NCBI RefSeq assembly: GCF_001029265.1
Contig: NZ_CP011856.1
Location: 806,001-870,000, forward strand
DNA: 64,000 bases
Direction: 5' to 3'
Origin: Spiroplasma eriocheiris
GTDB taxonomy: Bacteria; Bacillota_I; Bacilli_A; Mycoplasmatales; Mycoplasmataceae
In this document: in pieces, positions 1-10,038 of the stretch
Layout of the letters: each line of letters opens with the position of its first letter
Numbering within the stretch: position 1 is the first letter of the stretch
Translations under genes and position numbers: made by a program
The notes under the pieces: generated by a model
What the model saw: the letters and a program-made list of their open reading frames with translations, nothing else
Database searches by the model: none
What the model was told of the DNA's origin: nothing

Positions 1-627
1 TGCTGCTGTGTTTACAAATGAGGCTGCAATATAATCAATCCCTTGTTCAATTCCATATTTGATATCATTAATATCTTTTTCGGCTAAGAATGGTAAGGTA
101 AAGTCAACCCCTGGTAAATTAATTCGTTTGTTTGTTTTAACTAAATGATGATTAAAAGCGGTGGTTGTAATAACCCCTGGTTTCACATCATTAACATTTA
201 ATTGTAATTTTCCGTCATCAACTAACACCATATCGCCAATTTTTAAATCTTGTGACATGTCATATGAGACAGTAATTTCAGTTCCGGTTCCTTGCCGAGC
301 TTGGTAATCTTCGGGCATTGAATAAATGGTTACTTTATCCCCCGCTTTAATTTCTTGTTTACCATCTTTCATTTGACCAACTCTAATTTCTGGTCCTTTA
401 GTATCTAGTAAAATTGAGATTGGTTTTCCAATTTTTTCGCGAACTTGTTTAGCTCACACAATCCGTGCTCCTTGCTCTTCATGATCCCCATGGGAAAAGT
501 TTAAGCGGATAGTTGTCATTCCACAATTAAACAATTCTTCAATTGCTTCAGCTGAATGCGTACTTGGTCCAATTGTTGTGATAATTTTAGTACGTTTCAT
601 TTTATCTTTTAAATCAATTGTTGTCAT
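1..627 (-). CDS. pyk: Pyruvate kinase, N-terminal part (cut by window edge)
   Basis: Makes pyruvate and ATP from phosphoenolpyruvate in the last step of glycolysis. About 209 N-terminal residues are present; the rest lies beyond the window start. The family signatures RLNFSHG near residue 43 and DTKGPEIR near residue 80 are intact, followed by the B domain. I chose the ATG at 627 because an AAGGAGA box lies just upstream; an internal ATG at 600 would lose it. One in-frame TGA encodes Trp in the VWAKQ segment. It follows pfkA by about 60 bases, so the two glycolytic genes probably share one transcript. Confidence 0.95.
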
Positions 628-686
628 TCTTTATTTTATCTCCTTCTTCAAAAATTTACTTACAAAATTATTGTATATTAAATTTC

Positions 687-1667
687 CTACTTTTTATACA
701 TATTATTATTTAATTCATCAAATTCTAACCAAATATCTTTGCGGCTAGCACGGGGAATACTTAAGGCTTCCATAATAGGGCGCGCAACAATTTCATCGCC
801 AATATTACCAATTGCTAACCCCCCCCTGTTTGCAATTAACTGCTTAACAGCAAACTGGGCCATTCGAAAAGCACGGTAGCGTTCCATCGCCGTTGGAACT
901 CCTCCCCGTTGGGTATGTCCTAACACTGTGGCTCTCGTAACATAACCACTTATCGCTTCCACTTTTTTAGCTAGCTTATGAACATCGGGGTAAATCATCT
1001 CACTTACAACAATCACCACACTGCGTTTATTTGCTAAAAATAATTGTTTAGCCCGTTCAGCAATTTCTTCTTCGGTTAATGCTGCTTCATTAATAGAAAT
1101 AATATCAGCCCCGCCGGCAATTCCAGCATATAGCGCAATATCGCCACAAGCATGACCCATTACTTCCACAATTGAACAACGATGGTGTGATTGCATTGTG
1201 TCACGTAAGCGATCAATGGCTTCTACCACAATATTAATTGCCGTATCAAATCCAATTGTATAGTCAGAAGAAGTAATATCATTATCAATTGTTCCTGGTA
1301 ACCCAATACAGTTAATCCCCATATCCGTTAACTTTTGAGCCCCTTGATAACTACCATCGCCGCCAATCACAACTAAGGCATCAATCTGGTGCTTTTTTAA
1401 ATTAGCAACTGCTTTTTCACGGACACTAACTTCTTTAAATTCTGGCAAGCGCGCACTACCAATAATAGTTCCTCCTCAACGTATGATGCTATCGGCAAAG
1501 TTGTTATCAACACTCTCAATCCAATCATTTACTAGTCCTAAATAACCATCACGCACAATATATGTTTCTAACCCTTTCGCATGGGCTGTTTTAATGACTC
1601 CGGCAATCGCCGCGTTCATTCCTTGTGAATCACCACCCGAGGTTAAAATCCCAATTCTCTTAATCAT
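687..1667 (-). CDS. pfkA: ATP-dependent 6-phosphofructokinase
   Basis: Phosphorylates fructose 6-phosphate to fructose 1,6-bisphosphate, the committed step of glycolysis. The 326-residue length is normal. The nucleotide loop [10 protein letters not shown] is near residue 10, IGGDGSYQG near 101, the catalytic TIDND near 126 and LGHTQRGG further on. The usual first loop reads GGDAPGMNAA, so Ser and Gln replace Ala and Pro here. A TGA at 1473-1475 is read as Trp, giving a continuous frame. It is the first gene of the pfkA-pyk pair, an order conserved in Firmicutes and mollicutes. Confidence 0.96.
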
Positions 1668-1769
1668 TTCTTACATCTCCTTTTATCTTTTTTTATTTAC
1701 ACAATTATTATTTTATTCTTAAAAAAGACTTTGTAAAGAATTTCAAGAAAATATTTCAGAAAAACCAAA

Positions 1770-1800
1770 TTAAAAAAACCATTTAAGAAATTAAATGGTT
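1770..1800 (-). terminator. Rho-independent terminator after the rpsB-tsf operon
   Basis: A 10-bp stem (AACCATTTAA pairing with TTAAATGGTT at 1777-1786 and 1791-1800) with a 4-nt loop runs straight into seven T residues on the minus strand. It begins six bases past the stop codon of the membrane protein gene at 1807. Confidence 0.85.
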
Positions 1801-1806
1801 TGGTGG

Positions 1807-2436
1807 TTATTGTTCTGAATTTTCACTTGGTGGGGTTGGTTCGCTAGGTTGGCCACTTGGTTTCGAACTTGTTGGTTCTGATTCAGCTACCAACAATTGT
1901 TGGTTTAATAACGCTATGTTATTTAACACAAATTGACCAGATTGACTAGCTAACGAAAATTTACATTTCTTTTTACTCCGTGAACCTTCAGTATAATAGA
2001 TAATAATTTGTTTTAAGCGGTTATTTTGTTCAACTTTCGTAATTTTGCGAATCAAAATTCGTTCTCCTAAAAAAGCAATTTCTTTATCATCAATCCCAAT
2101 GGCAATTGTTTGTAAAAAGAAGAAAATATAAATTCCCACAATAATTGTAATTGCAAACGCAATGACAATTAAAACAATCATTGTTGCTTGGTTTGTACTA
2201 TCAATCGCAAATCCAAAGACATAGTTAATAACTAAAATTGGAATGTTTAAGGCCAAAATACTAGCCATAAAAATTAATACTTTTTTATTAATAAATTTTT
2301 GGGTAAAATCACGTTTATTAAAACTAACTAAATACCCGGCAATTGATAAGCTAACAGCGACAAACAAGAAGGTTGCCATTGCTAAGGCAATTAACATTCC
2401 CTTTTGATCATCTAAATATGCGCTAAAATATAGCAT
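1807..2436 (-). CDS. Hypothetical membrane protein, third gene of the rpsB-tsf operon
   Basis: I do not recognise the family. The 209-residue protein has three hydrophobic segments (about residues 13-36, 52-75 and 85-110), then a basic cytosolic stretch of about 70 residues, and ends in a low-complexity tail rich in Ser, Pro and Glu. The start at 2436 has a GAAAGGTG ribosome site 8 bases upstream. It lies 24 bases after tsf and is followed by a terminator, so it is probably cotranscribed with rpsB and tsf. In most bacteria pyrH and frr occupy this position. Confidence 0.8.
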   Translation of the reverse strand: MLYFSAYLDDQKGMLIALAMATFLFVAVSLSIAGYLVSFNKRDFTQKFINKKVLIFMASILALNIPILVINYVFGFAIDSTNQATMIVLIVIAFAITIIVGIYIFFFLQTIAIGIDDKEIAFLGERILIRKITKVEQNNRLKQIIIYYTEGSRSKKKCKFSLASQSGQFVLNNIALLNQQLLVAESEPTSSKPSGQPSEPTPPSENSEQ

Positions 2437-2460
2437 AAGTTACTCACACCTTTCGTAATG

Positions 2461-3354
2461 TTATTTTTTATTTACTTGAGCCATAACTTCAGCGGCAAAG
2501 TCAACAGTTGATTTTTCAATCCCTTCCCCAACTTCATAACGAATAATTTTGGCAACAGTACCGCCGTTATTTTTTACAAAATCACTAACTTTAAAATTAG
2601 GGTCAACAACAAATTGTTGGTCTAATAATGACATTTCTGATAATTGTTTGTTTAAACGACCTTCAATCATTTTTTCCAAAATATTATCTGGTTTTCCGAC
2701 ATTTTTAGGGTCATTTTTTGCTTCATGAGTTAAGATTTCTTTTTCTTGGGCTAAGTACTCTTTTGATACTTCATCACGTGAAACAAATTTTGGATTCATT
2801 GCCACAACGTGCATTGCCACTTGTTTTCCGTGTTCTTCTTGCACTTTCCCATCAAATAATACTAACGAAGCAATTCTTTTATTTGAATGTCAGTAAATTC
2901 CAAATGATTGGTCATTGTTTTTTTCAACAATGGCAAAACGGCGAAGGGTAATTTTTTCCCCAATTGTCGCAATTGCATGGGTAATTACTTCTTGTAAAGT
3001 TGTCCCGTCAATTTTAATTTGCATTGCATCTTCAATATTTTTAACATCGGAATTAACCAAGGCATCCCCAATTTTTTTTACTAAATCTAAGAATTTTTGG
3101 TTGTTAGCAACAAAATCAGTTTCGGAATTTAGTTCATAAATAACTGCTTTGTCCCCTTTTTGGACAATTCCAGTTAACCCCTCCGCCGCAATCCGATCAG
3201 CTTTTTTAGCGGCTTTGGCAATTCCTTTTTCACGAAGTCATTTGATTGCTTCGTCAATATTACCGTCTGTTGCTTCTAACGCTTTTTTAGAATCCATAAT
3301 CCCAGCGCCAGTTTTTTCGCGTAATTCTTTTACTAATTGTGCTGAAATAGCCAT
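2461..3354 (-). CDS. tsf: Elongation factor Ts
   Basis: Nucleotide exchange factor that regenerates EF-Tu-GTP during translation. At 297 residues it has normal length. It opens with the N-terminal ubiquitin-associated-like domain, and the EF-Tu-contacting motif reads ETDFVA near residue 80. The start at 3354 has an AAGAAAGGAGT site. It lies 70 bases after rpsB, the conserved pairing. An in-frame TGA Trp codon is present in the segment KWLREKG. Confidence 0.97.
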
Positions 3355-3424
3355 TATTTCAACTCCTTTCTTAATTAAATGCTTGTATATTATGTTAAAG
3401 GTTACAATATTTATCCTTTGTTAA

Positions 3425-4537
3425 TTATTTTGCTGTGATTTTGCCATCCACAATATTTAAGTGAGGAATTAAAGCATTGATCATGTCAGCTTTTTTTCCT
3501 TTTTTAACCGCAAAGGGTTCACCAATTGTTTCTAATTCAGCAACGGTTAATTTTGCTAAACTTTTTTCTAAATCATTGTCAACAACAGTGATGGTACTTA
3601 ATTGGTTATCTGCTGCTTTTGCAGGTGCTTGTGGTTCGACAGTTGGTTTAACTTCTGACTTTACAGTTGGCTCATTGTTAACTTTTACCGCTGGTTGTTC
3701 TGAGTTATTACCAGTTGGGTGGTTGTTACGGGGGTCACTTGCATTGCGATCTTCTGATCTTTGGTAATTACCACGGCGATCATTGTTATTACGATTATCA
3801 TTATTAAACTCACGCTTAAATTCCGAAGGTTTAAATTGGGGTTCTGGCATTTTAAGACCCATCGCATCCCCATATAAGTCAGCAACATAATGCGTTAAAA
3901 TAGCAATACTACGAGCAGTATCATCATTTCCCGGAATAACATAGTCAATTCCATCCGGATCAACATTGGTATCACAAATTGCAATAACTGGAATTCTTAG
4001 TTTCCGTGCTTCGCGGACAGCAATGTGTTCTTCTTTCGGATCAACTACAAATAACGCTTGGGGCAATTCTTTCATTCCTTTAATTCCCCCTAAGAATTTT
4101 TCTAACTTCTCTTTTTCCTTTTTAATTAATATTTGTTCTTTTTTTGGTAATAACTTTAATTCACCACTTTTTTCTTGGCGTTCAATGTTTCACAATCTTT
4201 TTACCCGTAAGTGAATAGTTTTTAGATTGGTTAAAGTTCCTCCTAGTCAACGTTGGTTAACATAAAAGTTCTCACTTCTTTCTGCCGCATCTTTAACAAT
4301 TCATTTTGCTTGTTTTTTAGTTCCGACAAATAGGATTTTCCCTTTTTTGCTAGCAATGACAGCCATTAATTTTTTAACATCTTCTAATCGTCAAATTGTT
4401 TGTTGCAAGTCAATAATATGAATTTTATTTTTTTCACCATAAATATATGGTTTCATCTTTGGATTTCATCGTTTTGTTTGATGCCCAAATTGCGTTCCGG
4501 CTTCTCATAACATTTCTCTTGTCAATTCTTTTACCAT
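3425..4537 (-). CDS. rpsB: 30S ribosomal protein S2 with a long C-terminal extension
   Basis: Small-subunit protein needed for S1/mRNA docking and late 30S assembly. Residues 1 to about 250 match ordinary S2 (GTKKQAKWIVKDAA, NQRWLGGTLTN). The total is 370 residues, some 110 more than usual. The extra part has an Asn/Arg-rich linker (about 245-280), a Pro/Thr/Glu/Val-rich stretch, and a final 45-residue module, [11 protein letters not shown] through [11 protein letters not shown], that looks like a SAP or Rho-N type nucleic-acid-binding helix bundle. The module assignment is inference from pattern alone. Start at 4537 with an AAAAGGAG site; tsf follows in the same operon. Confidence 0.95.
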
Positions 4538-4583
4538 AATATATTTAATTCTCCTTTTCGTTAAAACTTCCATTTATTTCGAA

Positions 4584-4625
4584 CATTTACCACTTATTAA
4601 TTCAACTATAAGCACTCGGTAAATG
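4584..4625 (-). promoter_or_regulatory. Structured leader hairpin of the rpsB mRNA
   Basis: Between the rpsB promoter and its ribosome site the RNA can form a long hairpin: CATTTACC pairs with GGTAAATG (8 bp), then an internal loop, then CTTAT pairs with ATAAG around a 10-base loop. Leaders that bind their own protein product are known for many ribosomal operons, including rpsB in other bacteria; an autoregulatory role here is inference. Confidence 0.5.
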
Positions 4626-4674
4626 AATCCATAAATGTGTATTGTATACCCGATATATGAATACAAGCAAATTC

Positions 4675-4683
4675 ATTATAACA
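4675..4683 (-). promoter_or_regulatory. Extended -10 promoter of rpsB-tsf
   Basis: The minus strand reads TGTTATAAT, a perfect -10 hexamer with the TGn extension. No good -35 box lies at 17 bases. The predicted start is about 130 bases upstream of rpsB, leaving room for the hairpin leader. The stretch 4538-4840 otherwise holds only this leader and the terminator of the next gene. Confidence 0.6.
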
Positions 4684-4710
4684 TAAAAAGCAAATTATCC
4701 TAGCAAAAAT

Positions 4711-4738
4711 AAAAAATGCTAAAAAGTTAGCATTTTTT
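4711..4738 (-). terminator. Terminator downstream of the split membrane gene
   Basis: A near-perfect palindrome, AAAAAATGCTAA pairing with TTAGCATTTTTT around an AAAG loop, ends in six T residues on either strand. It lies about 100 bases past the stop at 4841. Confidence 0.8.
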
Positions 4739-4840
4739 AAAGGCTGTTTTTTTAAATTAATATTATTATTCGGTCCGACTTATTATTTAAATCTTTCTTA
4801 AAATAGTTTGTTTTTCTGAAATAATTATATTAATTTAATT

Positions 4841-5764
4841 TTATAGATTTAACGCCTCTTTTCACCCATTCACAAATATTTTAATATCCTTATTCGGAAC
4901 AAGCAAGATATTTTGCGCACTAATTTCCCCAAATAAATTATTATCAAGATCACTAGCAAGGTGGCTTAGTTGTTCTTTATTTTCTTTTTGCTTGTTTAAA
5001 ATTGCCATTGCGCTGGTATATAAGAAATAAATAAAGGCAATTCCATAACCAAAACTAATTGCTTCGCTTAATAAATGGGCAAACCTAATTTCATTAAACA
5101 TCAACGGTGAAGTGTTAATTCGGCCAAGTTTTTCAAACAGCGTTGTGATTAATAATAAATAACCAAATTTAAAAACATTACTTTTTTCATCACTACGAGC
5201 AATTCAACCACATAACTGTAAAATTAGAGCAAAAATAACCATCACTGCTAGCGTTGATAAAACAAAAGTTCAGTTAATTCGCGTAGAATTAAGACGTGAA
5301 AGATTATTAATTATTTCCGGAACTACAATAATAAAGGGTAACCCATAAATTATGTATAATAAGGAATGCACCAATTTGCGATTATTAGCTAAAATCGCAA
5401 AGGTAATTAGTAATTGGATATAAGAATAAAAAGTTAGGAGAGAAAAGTAATACTGCTCATCAAGTCGTCACATTAATTAAAATTCTTCAAATAACGTTTC
5501 CAAAAAAAACATCCCAAATCCAAAAATGATGGCAATTATTTTACTAATCGCATAAACTAGTTGGTGACGTTTATACTGGCAATTATAATAAATAAAGATT
5601 CATGATGATAATAAAGTAACAAGAAAAATTCCGGCCAACACAAACATTCATAAAAATAAACTAAAAGTTCCGGTTTCCAAACGGTTTTTATCAATTCACT
5701 GAACTAAGTTTGGACTATCGAAGATATTTTTGATTAAAATATCTCCTAAAAAAACTTTCCCCAC
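4841..5764 (-). pseudogene. Multi-pass membrane protein split by one in-frame TAA stop
   Basis: Unrecognised integral membrane protein. From a GTG at 5764, preceded by GGTGAGG, one frame runs for 308 codons to the TAA at 4841 and encodes about seven hydrophobic segments. It is interrupted once by TAA at 5477-5479. Both halves read as membrane protein in the same frame (LFEEF before the stop, LMWRLDEQYY after), so a single nonsense change is the simplest explanation. The second half could restart at the ATG at 5473, which has only a weak ribosome site. Alternatives are two separate genes, or a sequencing error near the A8 run at 5502-5509. Confidence 0.6.
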
Positions 5765-5906
5765 TTCCTCACCTACTTTACTGTTAACAATTATTCATTC
5801 TTGCTCTTATTGTATCGTTTTCTTAAAAATTTACAACTTTTTCGGACCAAAGTCAGGAAAAAAAGCAAAATTTTTAAATATTTTTAGAAAATATTTCATA
5901 AAAATA

Positions 5907-5938
5907 TAAAAATAGTTAACATTTGTTAACTATTTTTC
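5907..5938 (-). terminator. Terminator overlapping the acpS stop codon
   Basis: The minus strand reads AAAAATAGTTAAC, loop AAAT, GTTAACTATTTTT. The acpS TAG is inside the left arm of the hairpin. Confidence 0.8.
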
Positions 5939-6274
5939 GGATAAAATTGCGATCCCAACACTATATTCTTCTTCATGACTTAAGGAAATGTTTAAAAACT
6001 CATTTTCAACTAAGTTTAGCCCTGTGACTTTTAATTTATTGTCATCGCCCGTGGCAATACAAACAGTATTAAGTGGAAAATTATATTCTAAGGCCTTAAT
6101 TAAAGCTTCTTTAACCGCTCATCTTCCTGCTAAGTATTCTCGTTTGCGTGTTTTACTATCAATACTACTATAATATTGAAATTCTTTTTCCGCTAAAATT
6201 TTACTGGCAAACTGATCATTAACCTTAATACGTTTATTTTTAATAATATCGATCCCCACATTTTTAATCATCAT
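5930..6274 (-). CDS. acpS: Holo-[acyl-carrier-protein] synthase
   Basis: Transfers 4'-phosphopantetheine from coenzyme A to acyl carrier protein. The 114-residue length fits. The Mg-binding start GIDIIKNKRI (about residues 7-16) and the signature KEFQYY...REYLAGRWAVKEA are present, followed by SLSHEEEYSVGIAI at the C-terminus. Two tandem ATGs occur at 6274 and 6271; an AGTAGGA site fits either. It is divergent from rnhC, with a 67 to 79-base shared promoter region. Confidence 0.93.
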
Positions 6275-6296
6275 TTTTCCTACTTTCTGATCTTTT

Positions 6297-6327
6297 TTGA
6301 CATTATAACATTTAAAAACGATATAAT
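6297..6327 (+). promoter_or_regulatory. rnhC promoter
   Basis: TTGACA at 6297-6302 and TATAAT at 6322-6327 are both consensus hexamers, but their spacing is 19 bases, longer than the ideal 17. The -35 overlaps the -10 of acpS on the other strand, so the two promoters may compete. Confidence 0.5.
6302..6310 (-). promoter_or_regulatory. acpS promoter, extended -10
   Basis: The minus strand reads TGTTATAAT at 6310-6302, the same extended -10 pattern seen at rpsB. It lies 28 bases upstream of the acpS start, inside the divergent region with rnhC. Confidence 0.5.
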
Positions 6328-6353
6328 AAAGAAAAAGAAATATGGAGAAAGTT

Positions 6354-7241
6354 ATGACAAGTTGTAGTTTTAAAAAAGTTAATAATAAAGTAATTGCTAA
6401 CATACAAGCTTATTATCAACCATTTCAAATCGCTAATAAAGACCCCAATAAAGTGGCAGTATATTTCGTTAATAACATTACGATTAGTATTTACCACACA
6501 AAAACAGTTCTTTTTCAAGGTGAACATTGTGAACAAGAAGCTAAAAAGTTTTTTCAAATTAATAATCCTCAGTTAACCCCGCCTAAAACTAGTCTTAATT
6601 ATTATGAACCAAATGTCATTGGTAATGATGAAGTTGGAGTTGGAGATGTTTTTGGTCCCTTAGTAGTAACTAGTTGCTTTATTGATAAGAATGTCATTCC
6701 GCAGCTAAAAACATTAGGAATTAAAGATAGTAAAAAACTAAGTGATTATCAAATTATGCAAATTGGGGGGCAACTAAAAAAAATCATCCCCTACCATAGT
6801 GAAATTATTGATAACCAAACTTATAATGATTGATATGATCAATATCAAAATTCCCATGTTATCAAAGCAATTGCCCATAATAATGCTATTAAACACTTAA
6901 TTAAAAAATATCATTGTCATTACCGGCAAATTATTATTGATCAGTTTGTCAATGAAAAGAAATATTATGAATATTTAGCAGCCCAACCCGAAGTTATTAA
7001 CCATAATGTTATTTTTGTTACTAAGGGTGAAGATAAATCGCTAGCTGTTGCTTGTAGTGCCATTATTAGTCGTTATTTGTTCTTAGAATCAATTATGAAG
7101 TTGGAGTATCAATTTCAAATTGCCTTACCATTAGGGGCAAGTGAGCAAGTTAAACTCCTTGCGAATGCTTATAAAAAACAATTTAAACCAACTGAATACC
7201 GCCAGTTTATGAAGATTCATTTTAACTTAGCAAAAAAATAA
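6354..7241 (+). CDS. rnhC: Ribonuclease HIII
   Basis: Degrades the RNA strand of RNA-DNA hybrids. The N-terminal 75 residues form the extra substrate-binding domain of HIII enzymes. The catalytic domain begins VIGNDEVGVGDVFGPLVV (about residues 85-102), with the DEVG acidic pair, and continues with the conserved KDSKKL and IDQFVNEKKYYEYL. I chose the ATG at 6354 because GGAG at 6344-6347 is correctly spaced; an ATG at 6342 would add four residues but lacks a ribosome site. The protein has 295 residues. It is one of very few plus-strand genes in the window. Confidence 0.92.
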
Positions 7242-7276
7242 AAACCACGAGTTATTTCGAAACTTGTGGTTTTTTA
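7240..7276. terminator. Bidirectional terminator between rnhC and comEB
   Basis: AAACCACGAGTT pairs with AACTTGTGGTTT around a short loop, with A and T runs on both sides. It starts at the rnhC stop codon and overlaps the last codons of comEB, serving both convergent transcripts. Confidence 0.85.
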
Positions 7277-7740
7277 ATAATTACTTCAAGGGGACTAATC
7301 GCACGGAATTTAACATTTGCTTTGTTAAGCATCAATTTTGCCGCCTGGTTATCTTCAGTTTGGTCATATTTATCATTATCATAAATAACTTCCGTAATCC
7401 CCGCCTGGATAATAATTTTGGTACATCCCGAACAAGGAAATAAGGTGGTATAGATTTTGCAACCACTTAAATCAACCTTAGCACTCAAAATAGCATTTAA
7501 TTCCGCATGGGCCACATAAGGATATTTGGTTTCTAGATATTCTCCTTCACGATCCCACGGAAATTCATCATCATTTAAACCGCGGGGTAAACCATTATAA
7601 CCGGTTGCAATAATTTGTTTAATCTCATTAACTACACAACTGCCGACTTGGGTTACCGGATCTTTACTACGCATTGCGCACACATGTGCAACACTTAAAA
7701 AGAATTCATCCCAAGTTAAATAATCTGTTCGTTTGTGCAT
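7252..7740 (-). CDS. comEB: Deoxycytidylate deaminase
   Basis: Converts dCMP to dUMP, feeding dTMP synthesis. The zinc site is complete: HAELNAI near residue 78 (His and catalytic Glu) and TTLFPCSGCTKIII near 98-111 (PCxxC). The 162-residue length is typical. It is the last gene of the ileS-lspA-rluD operon: its ATG lies 2 bases past the stop of the rhomboid-like gene, and a terminator follows directly. Confidence 0.95.
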   Translation of the reverse strand: MHKRTDYLTWDEFFLSVAHVCAMRSKDPVTQVGSCVVNEIKQIIATGYNGLPRGLNDDEFPWDREGEYLETKYPYVAHAELNAILSAKVDLSGCKIYTTLFPCSGCTKIIIQAGITEVIYDNDKYDQTEDNQAAKLMLNKANVKFRAISPLEVIIKKPQVSK

Positions 7741-7742
7741 AA

Positions 7743-9107
7743 TTATTTTCGATTCCCAAACAGATTAAACAAATTAGAAAAGAAAGTGTTGGTTGTCTGT
7801 AATCCTGGTGGTCATTCACTACGCGGATAGTGGTAATAATTTAGGAGCATATCCTGAATGGCTCCTTTTGAAGTTAACCCCGCATTTCAATAAACAATTA
7901 AGGCATTAACTACGGGAGCATTTAACGGAGGAGAATAACGATGGATTGATAATAACACAATACCAATAATTAACACGGCCATTAAAATAAAGACTGGGTA
8001 TAAAATTGACAGGTTAATCTTTTTAATTTTAAATTCAAATAAGAAACCTAGCGCACTCCCAATAAAGAATCCACTAAAAACAACTAAATACGAGGGAAAA
8101 TTGCTAGTAATTAACGGTAAAATAATTAACCAGATTGGAACAATAATTGTTCGCTGGTTAGAAACTAGGGAAGCTAAATCTTCTTTCCCAAAATTATAAC
8201 TAAATAAAGCCCCTCACAAAATTGCTAACACCACAAATGAACCCGAAAAAATCGTATTGGGCATTGTTGCGGATAAGAATAATCCCGCTAACGGAACACC
8301 AATAATAACAATCAGTGTTAATTTTCACCGCCCTAAGACCGCTTCATTATAACGAGAAATATTAAATAAAATAAAGATGTTTAAAATTAATAAAAAGATA
8401 TTACTATCAAACAAGGGAAAAGTTCATAACCGTCACCACTGTTGGGATCATACGAGTAAATCACGAGTGATTCCCCCATACACAAGGGTTACCGAATCAG
8501 CATCAAGACCTTGAGTTTGAAAAAGCTGGTTACCAAAGAATACCTGAATAATTGGGATTACTAATAATAACACGACAAAAATTCAAGTGACCATTAAGTT
8601 ATTCATACTTAATTTATCACTTAACTGTTTTAAATTTTTTGTTAACTTACTATTGGGGTCTTTAATATCCTCTAAAATTTGCTCGGCGGACATATTTTTT
8701 AAGTTTTCTTCTTCCCCACTATCATTTTGTTGTAAACTAGGGAAGAATTCCGCTACTTTATTTTGATAATTATTATTATCAACAAATAACGTAACATCAC
8801 CATTATCATTGCGGATTTGCTGAGAATTATTGGCAATTAAGACAATTGATAACACATTCAATTTGGCACGCTGAAACTTTTTCGTTAAATACTCACGTAA
8901 TGAAAGGACAACTTCATCATCAATTTGATAATGCATGGGATCATTGTTAAAATTATCAACAATTTTAATGATCTGAAACTGCTTATTATCAACTTTATAT
9001 AAATAAACATTATTATTACTACGCGGTTTAACCTTATAAACATTGTACTTTTCAACTTTTATAAAGTAGTCAACTAATGATAATTTTTCTTTATCAAAAC
9101 TATTCAT
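7743..9107 (-). CDS. Rhomboid-like membrane protein, probably missing its catalytic His
   Basis: Polytopic protein of 454 residues. Residues 1-174 are a hydrophilic N-terminal domain; from 176 on there are six or more hydrophobic helices. Several features match the rhomboid intramembrane protease fold: WWRLWTFPLF (about 224-233) like the L1 loop, LNIFILFN...NEAVLG, and IFSG (Ser about 288) in place of GxSG. The helix that should carry the catalytic His reads VVFSGFFIGSALG, where active rhomboids have a His before GG. It may be a pseudoprotease. The start overlaps the end of rluD by 8 bases. Confidence 0.7.
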
Positions 9108-10038
9108 ATGATGTTCCTTTCTCTGCTAACTCAGCTAGTTTATTGCGAAACTCGATAGGGAGTTCAGAAGTAAATGTTAGCTGTTCACCCGTATGGGGTT
9201 GAGTTAAAACTAATTGGTAAGCATGCAAATATTGCCCAAACGGAATGCTTTTATCTTCAGGATAACCATATAGCGGATCACCGAGAACTGGATGGTTAAT
9301 ATATTTTAAGTGCACCCGAATTTGATGGGTTCGTCCAGTTTCCAAATTACATTCTATATAAGTATAATCTTTAAATCTTTGAATTACAACAATATTTGTA
9401 ATTGCATTTTTAGAATTTTTACTAGTGACATTCATTTTCTTACGATCATTAGAGTCACGGCCAATCGGAGCAGTTATTTTTGCTTTATCCACCGCAATTA
9501 CTCCGTGCACAATTGCTAAATACTGGCGATGCATTGTTTTTTGCTGAATTTGTTCTTGTAAGTGTTGGTGGGCAAAGTCATTTTTGGCAACCACCAATAA
9601 CCCCGTCGTTTGGCGATCAATCCGATGGACAATTCCCGGACGTTCAGCACCCCCAATTGTTGACCATTTGCGATCTAACGCCAAAAGACCATTTACCAAA
9701 GTGCCTTCATAATGCCCTGGCGCTGGATGGACAACTAAATTATTGGGTTTATCAATAACCATTAAATCCTCATCTTCATAAATAATTGATAATTCCATTG
9801 GTTGGGGTTTAATTGCAGATGGCTGGTCTTCTCCTACTGGCACTAAAATTTGAATGTGATCATTAATTTTTAACTGATAATTATTTGTAACAATAGTGTT
9901 ATTAACTAAAATTTGGTGATTATTAATTAATGTTTGAATTTTGGTACGCGATATTGGTTCGGAACTATTACTAAAATATTGTTGTAAATATTTATCAATC
10001 CGCATTTCTTGGTCACTAATAATTTCTTTGTTATTCAT
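9100..10038 (-). CDS. rluD: Ribosomal large-subunit pseudouridine synthase (RluD family)
   Basis: Isomerises uridine to pseudouridine in 23S rRNA. The 312-residue protein has an N-terminal S4 domain (about 10-75) and the catalytic motif HRIDRQTTGLLVVAK (about 138-152), with the essential Asp. LETGRTHQIRVHL near 235 is the second family signature. I chose the ATG at 10038 because AGAGGAAG lies before it and the gene then overlaps the lspA stop. In Bacillus the same order ileS-lspA-rluD is found. Which uridines are modified cannot be told from the sequence. Confidence 0.93.
   Translation of the reverse strand: MNNKEIISDQEMRIDKYLQQYFSNSSEPISRTKIQTLINNHQILVNNTIVTNNYQLKINDHIQILVPVGEDQPSAIKPQPMELSIIYEDEDLMVIDKPNNLVVHPAPGHYEGTLVNGLLALDRKWSTIGGAERPGIVHRIDRQTTGLLVVAKNDFAHQHLQEQIQQKTMHRQYLAIVHGVIAVDKAKITAPIGRDSNDRKKMNVTSKNSKNAITNIVVIQRFKDYTYIECNLETGRTHQIRVHLKYINHPVLGDPLYGYPEDKSIPFGQYLHAYQLVLTQPHTGEQLTFTSELPIEFRNKLAELAEKGTSYE

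Noticed and set aside
2718-3424. Three plus-strand frames opposite tsf
   Set aside because: They are antisense to a well-supported gene and have no ribosome sites.
6342-6353. ATG at 6342 as rnhC start
   Set aside because: The GGAG between 6344 and 6347 fits the ATG at 6354 and cannot serve the earlier one.
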